DNA of 17,630 nucleotides from an uncultured Sphingobacteriales bacterium (lineage in GTDB: Bacteria > Bacteroidota > Bacteroidia > Chitinophagales > Chitinophagaceae), in assembly GCA_937991535.1 (NCBI GenBank), contig CALKHN010000036.1, positions 1 through 17,630 on the forward strand, given 5' to 3'. Position numbers and translations under genes: made by a program. Positions within the stretch are counted from its first letter, which is position 1, and each line of letters opens with the position of its first letter. Shown in pieces: positions 7,112-13,792 of this stretch. Below the pieces are notes generated by a model that saw only the letters and a program-made list of their open reading frames with translations, was not told where the DNA came from and searched no databases.

Positions 7112-7112
7112 T
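7109..7112. repeat. Target-site duplication CCAT, left of IS3
   Basis: CCAT directly precedes the IS3 left end and is repeated at 8419-8422 directly after the right end. Removing the IS and one copy joins IS21 left-end sequence to the istA segment encoding VYAPLRHQTF. Confidence 0.75.
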
Positions 7113-7190
7113 TGTAAGCTCCCCCAAAATTCGGCCAGTTGAAGTTAGAGTTAACAACCAATGAGTTTGTTAACTTTAAATTTTAATACA

Positions 7191-7454
7191 ATGAAAAAGC
7201 GATTTACAGAAGGTCAAATAGTGGCCGCCATTAAGAAGCAGGAAGCTGGTATATCCGTTAAAGACATCTGCCGGGAGGTCGGTATTAGCGAGGCGACTTT
7301 TTACAACTGGAAAGCTAAATATGGCGGTATGGAAGCCAGTGATGTTGCCCGACTTAAAGAACTTGAGAAGGAGAATGCGGAATTGAAAAAAATGTTTGCA
7401 GAGATGAGTCTGGAGAACAGGGCGATGAAAAATCTAATTGAAAAAAAGTTGTAA
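7191..7454 (+). CDS. IS3-family transposase OrfA (helix-turn-helix)
   Basis: An 87-residue OrfA. The HTH lies in EGQIVAAIKKQEAGISVKDI followed by CREVGISEATFYNWKAKYGG and binds the inverted repeats. A leucine-zipper-like coiled coil (ARLKELEKENAELKK...) follows for multimerisation. I chose the ATG at 7191 (MKKRFTEGQ), the canonical start of this family, over the in-frame ATG at 7161, which adds ten unrelated residues. The C-terminus overlaps the frameshift site leading to OrfB. The start-to-stop frame is intact. Confidence 0.88.
   Translation: MKKRFTEGQIVAAIKKQEAGISVKDICREVGISEATFYNWKAKYGGMEASDVARLKELEKENAELKKMFAEMSLENRAMKNLIEKKL
7442..7448 (+). promoter_or_regulatory. Programmed -1 frameshift heptamer A_AAA_AAG
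   Basis: In the OrfA frame the codons AAA AAG (7443-7448) precede TTG TAA. A slip of one base back at A_AAA_AAG lets reading continue as GTT GTA ACG ... into OrfB without a stop. This heptamer and -1 geometry are standard for IS3-family OrfAB fusion. The fused product would be about 399 residues. Confidence 0.8.
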
Positions 7455-8389
7455 CGCCCCAGGAGAAACGGGAAGCTGTTGATTTTTTAGTAAGGGATGA
7501 ACAGCTAAGTAACCGAAAGGCGTGTAAACTGATGGGAATGTCCCGCAGCAGCCATCAGTATATAGCAAAACCCAAAGACGATACAGAATTACAGACGGCC
7601 TTAACCGGGCTGACCACTAAGCATGTTGCCATTGGCTTTTGGCAGTGCTGCTATCGGCTTTGGAACAAAAACTACCAGTGGAACCACAAAAGAATATACC
7701 GGGTGTATACAGACATGAATTTGAATATTCGCCGGCGGTCAAAGCGCAGATTGCCGGAGCGGGTGAAACAACCCCTTACTTTACCCACAGCGCCCAATCA
7801 GATGTGGAGCATTGACTTTATGAGTGACAGCCTGGTCGACGGCCGGAAATTCCGGTTGCTCAATATTATTGATGATTTTAACAGGGAGTCTCTGTCCATA
7901 GAAGTGGATACGTCCATGCCTTCAATCAGAGTAATTCGGGTACTTGACCGATTGATAGCTGAACGAGGCTGCCCTTCAAACATCCGGTGTGACAATGGTC
8001 CGGAGTTCATTAGTCATAAGTTGGAGGAGTGGTGTAGTCATGAAAGCCGCCGGATCAGCCTTCAGTTTATCCAGCCAGGCAAACCCATGCAGAACGCATA
8101 CATAGAGAGAAATAACGGCAGCATCCGGCGGGAATTGCTGGATGCATATCTATTTTATAGCCTGGCAGAAGTAAGAGCTATGAGCGAGCAATGGCGTCTG
8201 GATTATAACACGGAACGACCGCACAAATCACTGGGTTATCTATCACCGTTAAAATACGCCGAACTGAAAAGCAATGAGGCAGCTTTATCCACACCGGCAA
8301 GCGGAAATCATTTACAAATTGAAGCGCAGCCGGTCGTGGATAAAGCGGTGGATGCTGAAAAGAAAATTATATTTGAAAACTCTAACTGA
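7448..8389 (+). CDS. IS3-family transposase OrfB (DDE integrase), made by -1 frameshift
   Basis: The OrfB part of the OrfAB transposase, about 313 residues counted from the frameshift (VVTPQEKREAVDFL...). An internal ATG at 7532 would give 285 residues. It has an HTH_21-like segment, then the rve integrase core. The catalytic triad is visible as D in MWSIDFMSD, D in RCDNGPEF and E in NAYIERNNGSIRREL. The C-terminal YNTERPHKSLGYLSP motif is a hallmark of the family. It performs copy-out/paste-in transposition as the fusion with OrfA. Nothing in the frame is broken. Confidence 0.9.
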   Translation, partial: VVTPQEKREAVDFLVRDEQLSNRKACKLMGMSRSSHQYIAKPKDDTELQTALTGLTTKHVAIGFWQCCYRLWNKNYQWNHKRIYRVYTDMNLNIRRRSKRRLPERVKQPLTLPTAPNQMWSIDFMSDSLVDGRKFRLLNIIDDFNRESLSIEVDTSMPSIRVIRVLDRLIAERGCPSNIRCDNGPEFISHKLEEWCSHESRRISLQFIQPGKPMQNAYIERNNGSIRRELLDAYLFYSLAEVRAMSEQWRLDYNTERPHKSLGYLSPLKYAELKSNEAALSTPASGNHLQIEAQPVVDKAVDAEKKIIFENSN

Positions 8390-8418
8390 TCCTGGCCCTA
8401 AAAAAGGGGGAGCTTACA

Positions 8419-8422
8419 CCAT
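8419..8422. repeat. Target-site duplication CCAT, right of IS3
   Basis: Second copy of CCAT, following the IS3 right inverted repeat and matching 7109-7112. Confidence 0.75.
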
Positions 8423-9172
8423 GTATATGCGCCATTGCGTCATCAGACATTTACCAGCCTCGCTGCCCTTAACACAGCGATGCAACAGCAATTGGTGTTC
8501 CTTAACGGCAAACCCTATAAAAATACACCCTACAGCCGCCACTGGTTTTTTGAACAGCAGGAACGTGCTGTGCTTAAGCCCTTACCACCAGAACGCTTTA
8601 TTGCCAAAAAAGTGGTATGGCTTACCATACAGCGTAACTACCATGTGCAACTTAGCGAAAACCATCACTATTACAGCGTTCCTTACCAGCATGTAGGCAA
8701 AAAGGTGAAGGTGATCTATGACAGGGATACTGTAGAAGTTTACTTAGAAGGTAAACGCATTGCCGTTCATGTACGCAGAGGACATAACAAAGCCTATACT
8801 ACACTTGCCGAACACATGCCGCCTCACCACCAGAAAATGCAACAGATAAAAGGCTTCAACCGGGATGACCTGCTGACCCAGGCCGCCCGTATAGGTGCCA
8901 GCACAGTACAGGCAGTTACCCTTATGCTGGAAAACAGTATTTACATGGAGCAAAACTATAAAGCCTGTTTTGGTATGTTGATGTTACACAAAAAATACAC
9001 GCCCCAGCGGCTGGAAGCCGCCTGTGCCAGAGCCCTTCAGGGAACGAGAGTAAACTATACTATGATCAAAAATATACTGGAACGGGGATTGGATAAACAA
9101 ACACAGTTACCACTTAGTGGCTCCTCCATACCTGACCACAATAATATCCGCGGAAAAGATCACTATCAATAA
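8419..9172 (+). pseudogene. istA: IS21 transposase IstA, C-terminal part only
   Basis: The frame is open from the right edge of IS3 to TAA at 9170-9172, about 250 codons. It starts VYAPLRHQTFTSLAALN, the conserved segment after the DDE core of IstA, and continues through WFFEQQERAVLKPLPPERF, HYYSVPYQHVGKKVKVIYD (Mu-type C-terminal beta-barrel) and HMPPHHQKM to the helical tail with GRDDLL-like FNRDDLLTQAARIG. The HTH and DDE core that should precede it (roughly 270 residues) are missing from the window, so it cannot transpose. A TTG at 8435 could start a fragment but there is no reason to expect function. It ends 38 bp before istB, the usual IS21 layout. Confidence 0.85.
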
Positions 9173-9210
9173 TCATCAAAAACAAATTAAATCACAAAAA
9201 CAAATCCATT

Positions 9211-9619
9211 ATGAACTCAACACAAACCTTACAACAAATGCACGGGCTCCGTCTTCAGGGAATGTACCAGGCTTACAGATCGCAACTGGAGCTACCGATG
9301 AACCAACAACTGGAAAGTCATGAGCTTATTGCACATCTTATACAATCAGAAGAACTCAACCGCGCCAATGAAAAAACGGCTTATTATCTTAAACTGGCTA
9401 AACTTCGGTTACCCGCCACATTGGAGCAGATAGAGTGTGGCGCTTCGCGCAATCTCTCCAAACAGCAACTGGCAACGTTAGCAGAAGGACTTTATCTCAG
9501 CAATGGTGAAAACATTCTTATAACCGGAGCCACTGGTTGTGGCAAAAGTTTTATGGCATGCGCACTAGGTCACCAGGCTTGTTTACAGGGATATAAAACC
9601 ACTTATCTGAACATGAACC
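9211..9619 (+). pseudogene. istB: IS21 helper ATPase IstB, 5' part (split by IS66)
   Basis: The N-terminal 136 codons of the AAA+-like ATPase that helps IstA choose target DNA. It begins MNSTQTLQQMHGLRLQGMYQ and has Walker A GATGCGKS at residues 106-113. After 9619 it runs into IS66 and picks up a short foreign tail. Removing IS66 and one copy of the 8-bp duplication joins it in frame at 11901. The result is a 245-residue IstB of normal length, reading ...LNMNRLIEKVTLSKL across the join. Apart from the insertion, the gene is undamaged. Confidence 0.9.
9612..9619. repeat. 8-bp target-site duplication CATGAACC, left of IS66
   Basis: CATGAACC at 9612-9619 is repeated at 11893-11900. Eight bases is the normal IS66-family duplication length, and removal of one copy with the element restores istB exactly. 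Confidence 0.95.
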
Positions 9620-9640
9620 GTATCCCATCGGCGAACCCCG

Positions 9641-11188
9641 TCATTTCCGAGTAAAAGTTTCGGTATAATTTTGTGGCAGTAGGTAGTGTAGGTTTTCTTT
9701 GGAAGTGCTGTTTATATTTTCAAACAGGTTTGTAAGCCACTGCTCCGGGTTGATGTTATGCAGGCGACAGGTGGCAAACAAACTATACAACATAGCTGCA
9801 TCCTGTGCTCTTTCGTGACTGCCCGCAAATAAATAATTCTTCCGGCCCAGTGCTACTGGGCGAATGCTGTTTTCTACCAGGTTATTGTCTATTTGCAATA
9901 TGCCATTGGTGGTATACACACACAGCTTCTCCCACCTTTTAAGCGTATAGGTAATTGCCTTGCCCAAAGGACTTTTGGGAAGTGTTTTGGTTAAGAATAT
10001 TTGAAGATTATCGTGCATATTCTCAAGTATAGGCACAGCATATTGTTGCCGGTATGCTTTTATTTGTTCCGGTGTATAGTGATGATCCCTGCACCAGTCT
10101 TCTATTTTATATAATGATTGTACCTGACCTAAGAGCATCTGCCCATAGTATTTGTCATACTCCAGGGCCTCAAAAAACTTTCTCCTGGCGTGTGCCCAGC
10201 AACACAAGGTCGTCACGCCGTCTACCTTATCAAAGGTTTCATAGGCATCATAGCCGTCTGCTTGCAGGTAGCCTTTAAAGTTATGCAGCATTGCCTTGGG
10301 ATATAATGCTCCCCTGCCAGGCTGATAGTCGAACAATGCCAGTTTTCGCTGAGTATCGTAGTACACCCAGTAATAACCCTGATGGATGGTTCCCCGCCCG
10401 GATGAACCGTTCGGACGGGCTTTTTTGTTTTTATCTAAAACTTTTATGGTTGTTTCATCTGCATTCAGGTAGTTGGTATTTAATACCTCTTTGCAATGCA
10501 GGTTGTATACCGGTTCTACAAGGGTCACTGCATCTTTTATCCAGCCTGATACCGTGCTTTGATTAATAGTAACGTTTTGCCTTTTAAATATTCCAAGCTG
10601 GCGATATACCGGCTGATGATCTACAAACTTACTTACCAAAAGATGGGTAAGCAGCGATGAGCCTGCAATAGATTTCTCCAAAGGCATGGCAGGCAGTGGC
10701 GCTATTACGCGTTTTGCTGTTAAGCCGTCTGCTGATGGTTTTATATACTCAGGGCGGATAATTTTTTTTACATACAACTCGCCGGGCTGGTACTCTAATA
10801 CCTCTTTTATTTCCTCTCCTACCACTTTTAAATTACTTACATCTTCATCGGGTTGCAATGTTATCACTTCACGGCGAAGATTATCCGGTAATGGATTGCG
10901 ACCGGGATGATTTACGGTGAGTTTTGTTTGCTTTTTTTCAAATGATTTTATCACTGTGGTTTTTACCACATCCAGTTGCCCCAACTTGTCATCGGGGAAC
11001 ATATCCGGTTGCACCACATTGGTATTAGAGGATGCTATAAATTTTTCTCCCTTACTGCCGAAGATCATTTTTTTAAGCTCAGCTAATTGTAATTGCAGCG
11101 ACTGTATCTGTAGTAGCGATTGCTCGTAAAGCGCTTTATAATCCGTATGTGTAAGGGTTGGTTCGATGGATGCTTCTTAAGCAAACAT
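9641..11188 (-). pseudogene. tnpC: IS66 transposase TnpC with stop at codon 4
   Basis: The DDE transposase of IS66. The ATG at 11186-11188 overlaps the tnpB stop (TAATG), as expected for coupled genes, but reads ATG TTT GCT TAA. The same frame is then open for over 500 codons and contains the expected N-terminus (YKALYEQSLLQIQSLQLQLA, then ELKKMIFGSKGEKF). The catalytic region shows LNADETTIKV, LQADGYDAYE with CCWAHARRKFFEAL, and the glutamate in DNNLVENSIRP ALGRKNYLFAGS. Translation could restart at ATG 11066-11068, giving 475 residues without the coiled coil. The TAA at 11177-11179 may be a CAA-to-TAA mutation. Whether the element still moves is uncertain. The stop codon lies 18 bp from the IS end. 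Confidence 0.8.
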
Positions 11189-11547
11189 TATACCGTAGTT
11201 GCTGTTATTGAAAATCTTTTTCTGTGACGAATGCTCTTTAACACCACGCCCTGCAAAATATATTGCAGTTGTTGTGAGGTAATGTTGTAGTGACCCTCTT
11301 CATTTATTACAGGTCGTTCAAAGCTGCCACGCTCTAAGCCTTTTTCATATAGAGCAAAGCCATCCCTGTCCCATTGCAGCAGTTTTATTTTATTGCCACG
11401 CCTGCCTATGAAAATAAATACATCTCCACTCAGCACATTCTGGTTCATTTCATTGCGTACCAGTCCGCTTAAGCTATATGCCCCTTTGCGCATATCGGCA
11501 ATACAATTGTAATAAAAGTATCGGCAACCGGTGCTCAAATGCAACAT
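11188..11547 (-). CDS. tnpB: IS66 accessory protein TnpB
   Basis: A 119-residue protein of the IS66 Orf2/TnpB family, required for transposition of most IS66 elements though its biochemical role is unclear. Recognisable are the pattern VFIFIGRRGNKIKLLQWDRD followed by GFALYEKGLERG, and the C-terminal LQYILQGVVL. The start overlaps the end of tnpA by 13 bp, and its stop overlaps the tnpC start codon (TAATG), indicating translational coupling. Intact. Confidence 0.9.
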   Translation of the reverse strand: MLHLSTGCRYFYYNCIADMRKGAYSLSGLVRNEMNQNVLSGDVFIFIGRRGNKIKLLQWDRDGFALYEKGLERGSFERPVINEEGHYNITSQQLQYILQGVVLKSIRHRKRFSITATTV

Positions 11548-11834
11548 ACCAACTCTTTTAAAACCGGTAGATCAACAGCACCGCAAAACTCAATGCATAC
11601 GCCGTTGGGATACCTGACAGTTACTGCTATTGTCGGGATCTTCACAGATTGAAGTTCTGTGAATGCAGACTTCCGCCCAGCACCAGAGCGTAACCGCTTT
11701 TGCCAGTAATAATAATTGGAAGGAAGTAATCCATGCAATTTGCAATAAGCGGACACAGTCAGTCCTCCTGATCGGCAGGCTTCAATATGGGTGCCCATGA
11801 ATTCGGCACGCTTAAGTGTATCTTTGTTTTCCAT
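11535..11834 (-). CDS. tnpA: IS66 accessory protein TnpA
   Basis: A 99-residue TnpA, a small HTH protein of IS66 elements probably binding the terminal repeats. The segment GLTVSAYCKLHGLLPSNYYY WQKRLRS is the typical HTH. The ATG at 11834 lies 58 bp inside the right end of the element. It is the first gene of the tnpA-tnpB-tnpC unit and appears complete. Confidence 0.85.
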   Translation of the reverse strand: MENKDTLKRAEFMGTHIEACRSGGLTVSAYCKLHGLLPSNYYYWQKRLRSGAGRKSAFTELQSVKIPTIAVTVRYPNGVCIEFCGAVDLPVLKELVCCI

Positions 11835-11892
11835 CCCGCAAAAATCAGTTCAGATCGGGTTCAAACCAACATGGGGTTAGACGAAGGGATAC

Positions 11893-11900
11893 CATGAACC
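11893..11900. repeat. 8-bp target-site duplication CATGAACC, right of IS66
   Basis: Second copy of CATGAACC directly after the IS66 right end; see 9612-9619. Confidence 0.95.
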
Positions 11901-12229
11901 GGCTCATTGAAAAAGTAACTCTTTCTAAATTAGACGGCTCTTATATTAAACTACTCAACCACCTGGAAAAGCAAACCCTTATCATATTGGACGACTTCGG
12001 TCTGCAACCCCTATCACAGGAAATAAGACTTACCCTTTTGCAATTACTTGAAGACCGGTATGGTAAGAAGAGTATTATTATAACTTCCCAGTTGCCCATC
12101 GCTAAGTGGTATGAATATATAAACGATCCAACACTCGCAGATGCTATTATGGACAGATTGACAGCTAATGCCAACCGTATTGAACTAAAAGGGGAATCCC
12201 GGAGAAGAAAAAAATCGGGCAACTCTTAA
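11893..12229 (+). pseudogene. istB: IS21 helper ATPase IstB, 3' part
   Basis: This continues IstB from the IS66 insertion point: MNRLIEKVTLSKLDGSYIKL, then Walker B TLIILDDFG, LSQEIRLTLLQLLEDRYGKK, SIIITSQLPIAKWYEYINDP (sensor segment with the TSQ...W pattern of IstB/DnaC-like ATPases) and the basic tail GESRRRKKSGNS. The upstream ATG at 11895 is only the duplicated target sequence. By itself this fragment lacks Walker A and is non-functional. Confidence 0.9.
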
Positions 12230-12288
12230 TACTCATACGTATTTTTATCATCTCATTAAGTTCTTACTCTTATTGCCCGCAAGCGGGG

Positions 12289-12320
12289 TGGGTCAACATC
12301 CAGGAACACTGGGTCAACAT
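12289..12320 (+). repeat. Right-end IS21 double terminal repeat
   Basis: Two copies of TGGGTCAACAT (12289-12299 and 12310-12320) separated by CCAGGAACAC, a 21-bp period close to two helical turns. They are likely IstA binding sites. Just inside them, CCCGC-AA-GCGGG (12276-12287) can form a small hairpin. Inverted copy at 7101-7111. Confidence 0.8.
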
Positions 12321-12436
12321 GACAAGAATTTACAAGATTAGAGTGTATAACAAAATAATAATCATTTCTATATATTCCGGAGCAATAACATGTTATAGTA
12401 TTTCCTATTTAATAAATAAATAATTCATTTTGCATT

Positions 12437-13792
12437 TTATTTGTTAATGGAAGTCGTTTTTACTATTGAATAATATAACCTTTCAGGAAGCCGCATATCC
12501 TTTGTAATGACAAATGCCTTCGCTTTAAGGCCACTTTTATAACTAATAGATTTGCGCTGATTCGTAACAAGACCGTTATCTAATCTTATCGTTCCCCAAA
12601 AGCTGTCTGCAACGGGCACATTGGAGATATAATCTAAAGTCCCAGACAGATAACCATTTTCTTGATATGGATATGCATAAAATCGTAACTGTACTTTCAT
12701 GCCAGTATCGATTTTTCCGATGTTATCTTGAGCTAATCTAATTTCTGCAAAATATCTACTATCCGTTGGGTTGACATATCCTAACAGTTTCCCTTGCTCT
12801 ACATATTGATTTTGCTGAAGGGGTAAAGCGAATACAACCACCCCATCGGCGGGGGCTGGTATAGTATACTTGTTTAACCATTCATCTACAGCGCCTTTTA
12901 GGTTAAATACAGCTTGTTCAAAGGTCTGTTGCTGAAGGAATATGTCATGATCTATTTGATCAATCTCCTTTTTCTTATCTCGGATTTGATTATCTTGTAT
13001 GGATATATTCACATTTGATTGTGGTATAGACAATTGTTTATTTAATAGTTCCCGTTGGGCTTGTCTAAATTCCTCTGCCGAAATAACTTTTTCATCATAT
13101 AATCTTTTATTCATTTCAAAACTCAATTTTGCAAGAGCGTTATCTTCTGTAGTTAGTTGTTTTTGAGTCGTAACTTGCTTTTTAATGTCGCTAAGTGTAT
13201 TTATATCAGCAACTAACATTTCCCTTCTTTTTCTATAAAAGTTATTTACAAAGTAATCGCTGTATTGTTGTCTTGCATTTATGAACGCTTGATAAGAAAT
13301 TTGCAGCTCTCCTAAATGTGTATAACGTTTGTTGAACAATTTGACGACATTTGACAACCTATTTACTTGTGCTAATTCGACACTACTATCTAATCTTGCA
13401 GACAGATCAAAAACTTCTTTAGTATCGGCGCTTGATTCAATAAAACCAAGGATTTCTCCTCTTTTTACTCGCTGATTATTTTTTACCAATAAAGCTACAA
13501 GCTTCCCACTTTGTTTTGGTATAATTTCTTTAGGGGCATTTCCTCCAGTAAGGATAGCGGTTCCTTCAATAATATCAGGATATTTGATAAACCAAGTTCC
13601 AATAATCAAGCAGAAAATTATTAACAAAAATGTCAATAAAGCCCATTTTTCAAACGCTCCAGGTTTTCGACTTATAATTTCTTGAGTTATCTCAGACCGT
13701 AGAAAGAAGTTTTGACCCAAAGAAATTGAATTCATATCTTCCCCTGAAAGAGGAGCAAATTCATTTGTGTCTTTATGCAAATTAGTTTCCAA
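12437..13792 (-). CDS. HlyD-family periplasmic adaptor of the peptide exporter
   Basis: A 451-residue membrane-fusion protein. A short cytoplasmic N-terminus is followed by one transmembrane helix at about residues 50-69 (WALLTFLLIIFCLIIGTWFI). A biotinyl-lipoyl-like half follows (KEIIPKQSGKLVALLVKNNQ RVKRGEILGFI), then a long alpha-helical coiled-coil region (about 125-300, including the QRELLNKQLSIPQSNV segment). The second lipoyl half (IPAPADGVVVFALPLQQNQY VEQGKLLGYV) and the beta-barrel (YFAEIRLAQDNIGKIDTGMK VQLRFYAYP) follow. It bridges the inner-membrane ABC exporter to an outer-membrane channel. Its start overlaps the ABC gene end by 11 bp, so the two are co-translated, with this gene second. 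No outer-membrane TolC gene is present, so a chromosomal one is presumably used. Confidence 0.88.
   Translation of the reverse strand: METNLHKDTNEFAPLSGEDMNSISLGQNFFLRSEITQEIISRKPGAFEKWALLTFLLIIFCLIIGTWFIKYPDIIEGTAILTGGNAPKEIIPKQSGKLVALLVKNNQRVKRGEILGFIESSADTKEVFDLSARLDSSVELAQVNRLSNVVKLFNKRYTHLGELQISYQAFINARQQYSDYFVNNFYRKRREMLVADINTLSDIKKQVTTQKQLTTEDNALAKLSFEMNKRLYDEKVISAEEFRQAQRELLNKQLSIPQSNVNISIQDNQIRDKKKEIDQIDHDIFLQQQTFEQAVFNLKGAVDEWLNKYTIPAPADGVVVFALPLQQNQYVEQGKLLGYVNPTDSRYFAEIRLAQDNIGKIDTGMKVQLRFYAYPYQENGYLSGTLDYISNVPVADSFWGTIRLDNGLVTNQRKSISYKSGLKAKAFVITKDMRLPERLYYSIVKTTSINK

Larger units (their letters stand above)
6937..7112 (-). pseudogene. C-terminal fragment of an unknown protein, cut by the IS stack
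   Basis: On the - strand the frame is open from the IS3 edge to a stop at 6937-6939. It encodes a protein-like Gly/Ser/Tyr-rich C-terminus (MYNLKGCSLYFRFAKSPGRD, FLIGSIIYPGFLSTGAW, ASNNTVIVLVMVLN). It would be the 3' end of a gene whose 5' part was displaced by the IS elements. The first six codons (GSTSAG) coincide with an IS21-like end motif, so only the part from about 7088 down is likely host sequence. It resembles surface or tail-fibre type C-termini in flavour only. Confidence 0.3.
7113..8418 (+). mobile_element. IS3-family element (IS407-like), 1306 bp
   Basis: It is bounded by 13-bp perfect inverted repeats, TGTAAGCTCCCCC at 7113-7125 and its complement at 8406-8418. Further imperfect matches run inward (GGCCAG and AGTTAGAGTT on both sides). 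It is flanked by the 4-bp direct repeat CCAT (7109-7112, 8419-8422), the duplication length typical of the IS407 subgroup. It carries orfA and orfB with a frameshift signal and complete catalytic residues, so it is probably active or recently active. Its composition is clearly more GC-rich than the RiPP genes. Confidence 0.9.
9620..11892 (-). mobile_element. IS66-family element, 2273 bp, inserted in istB
   Basis: Imperfect 20-bp terminal inverted repeats (17 of 20 match) begin GTATCCC at 9620-9639, with the complement at 11873-11892. The CATGAACC duplication lies on both sides. It carries tnpA, tnpB and tnpC on the - strand in the usual order. The sharp duplication and restored host frame show a simple, fairly recent insertion, later than that of the IS21 it interrupts. 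Confidence 0.95.
7089..12324. mobile_element. Decayed IS21-family element carrying nested IS3 and IS66 insertions
   Basis: The right part is clear: istA C-terminus, istB, and a terminus with two direct copies of TGGGTCAACAT (12289-12299, 12310-12320; 21-bp period, as in IS21 multiple terminal repeats), perhaps ending at GACA, 12324. The left end is inferred from the inverted match at 7089-7111: TTCCTG, two extra bases, then GATGTTGACCCA, corresponding to the right-end inner repeat and its neighbour. The outer left repeat is not recognisable, and the N-terminal half of istA (roughly 0.8 kb) is absent. No target duplication flanks these limits. The element is therefore a dead remnant whose left limit is uncertain. 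Confidence 0.7.

Noticed and set aside
8274..8696. 140-aa + strand ORF spanning the IS3 right end
   Set aside because: It crosses the IS3/istA border in a frame different from both orfB and istA; a chance reading.
9117..9323. 68-aa + strand ORF across the istA/istB junction
   Set aside because: Shadow of istA end and istB start in another frame.
10054..11129. Several + strand ORFs opposite tnpC
   Set aside because: Antisense frames of the IS66 transposase with no protein-like features.
12387..12396. Palindrome TAACATGTTA downstream of the HlyD gene
   Set aside because: Ten bases in an AT-rich stretch with no other copy near; not enough to call an operator.
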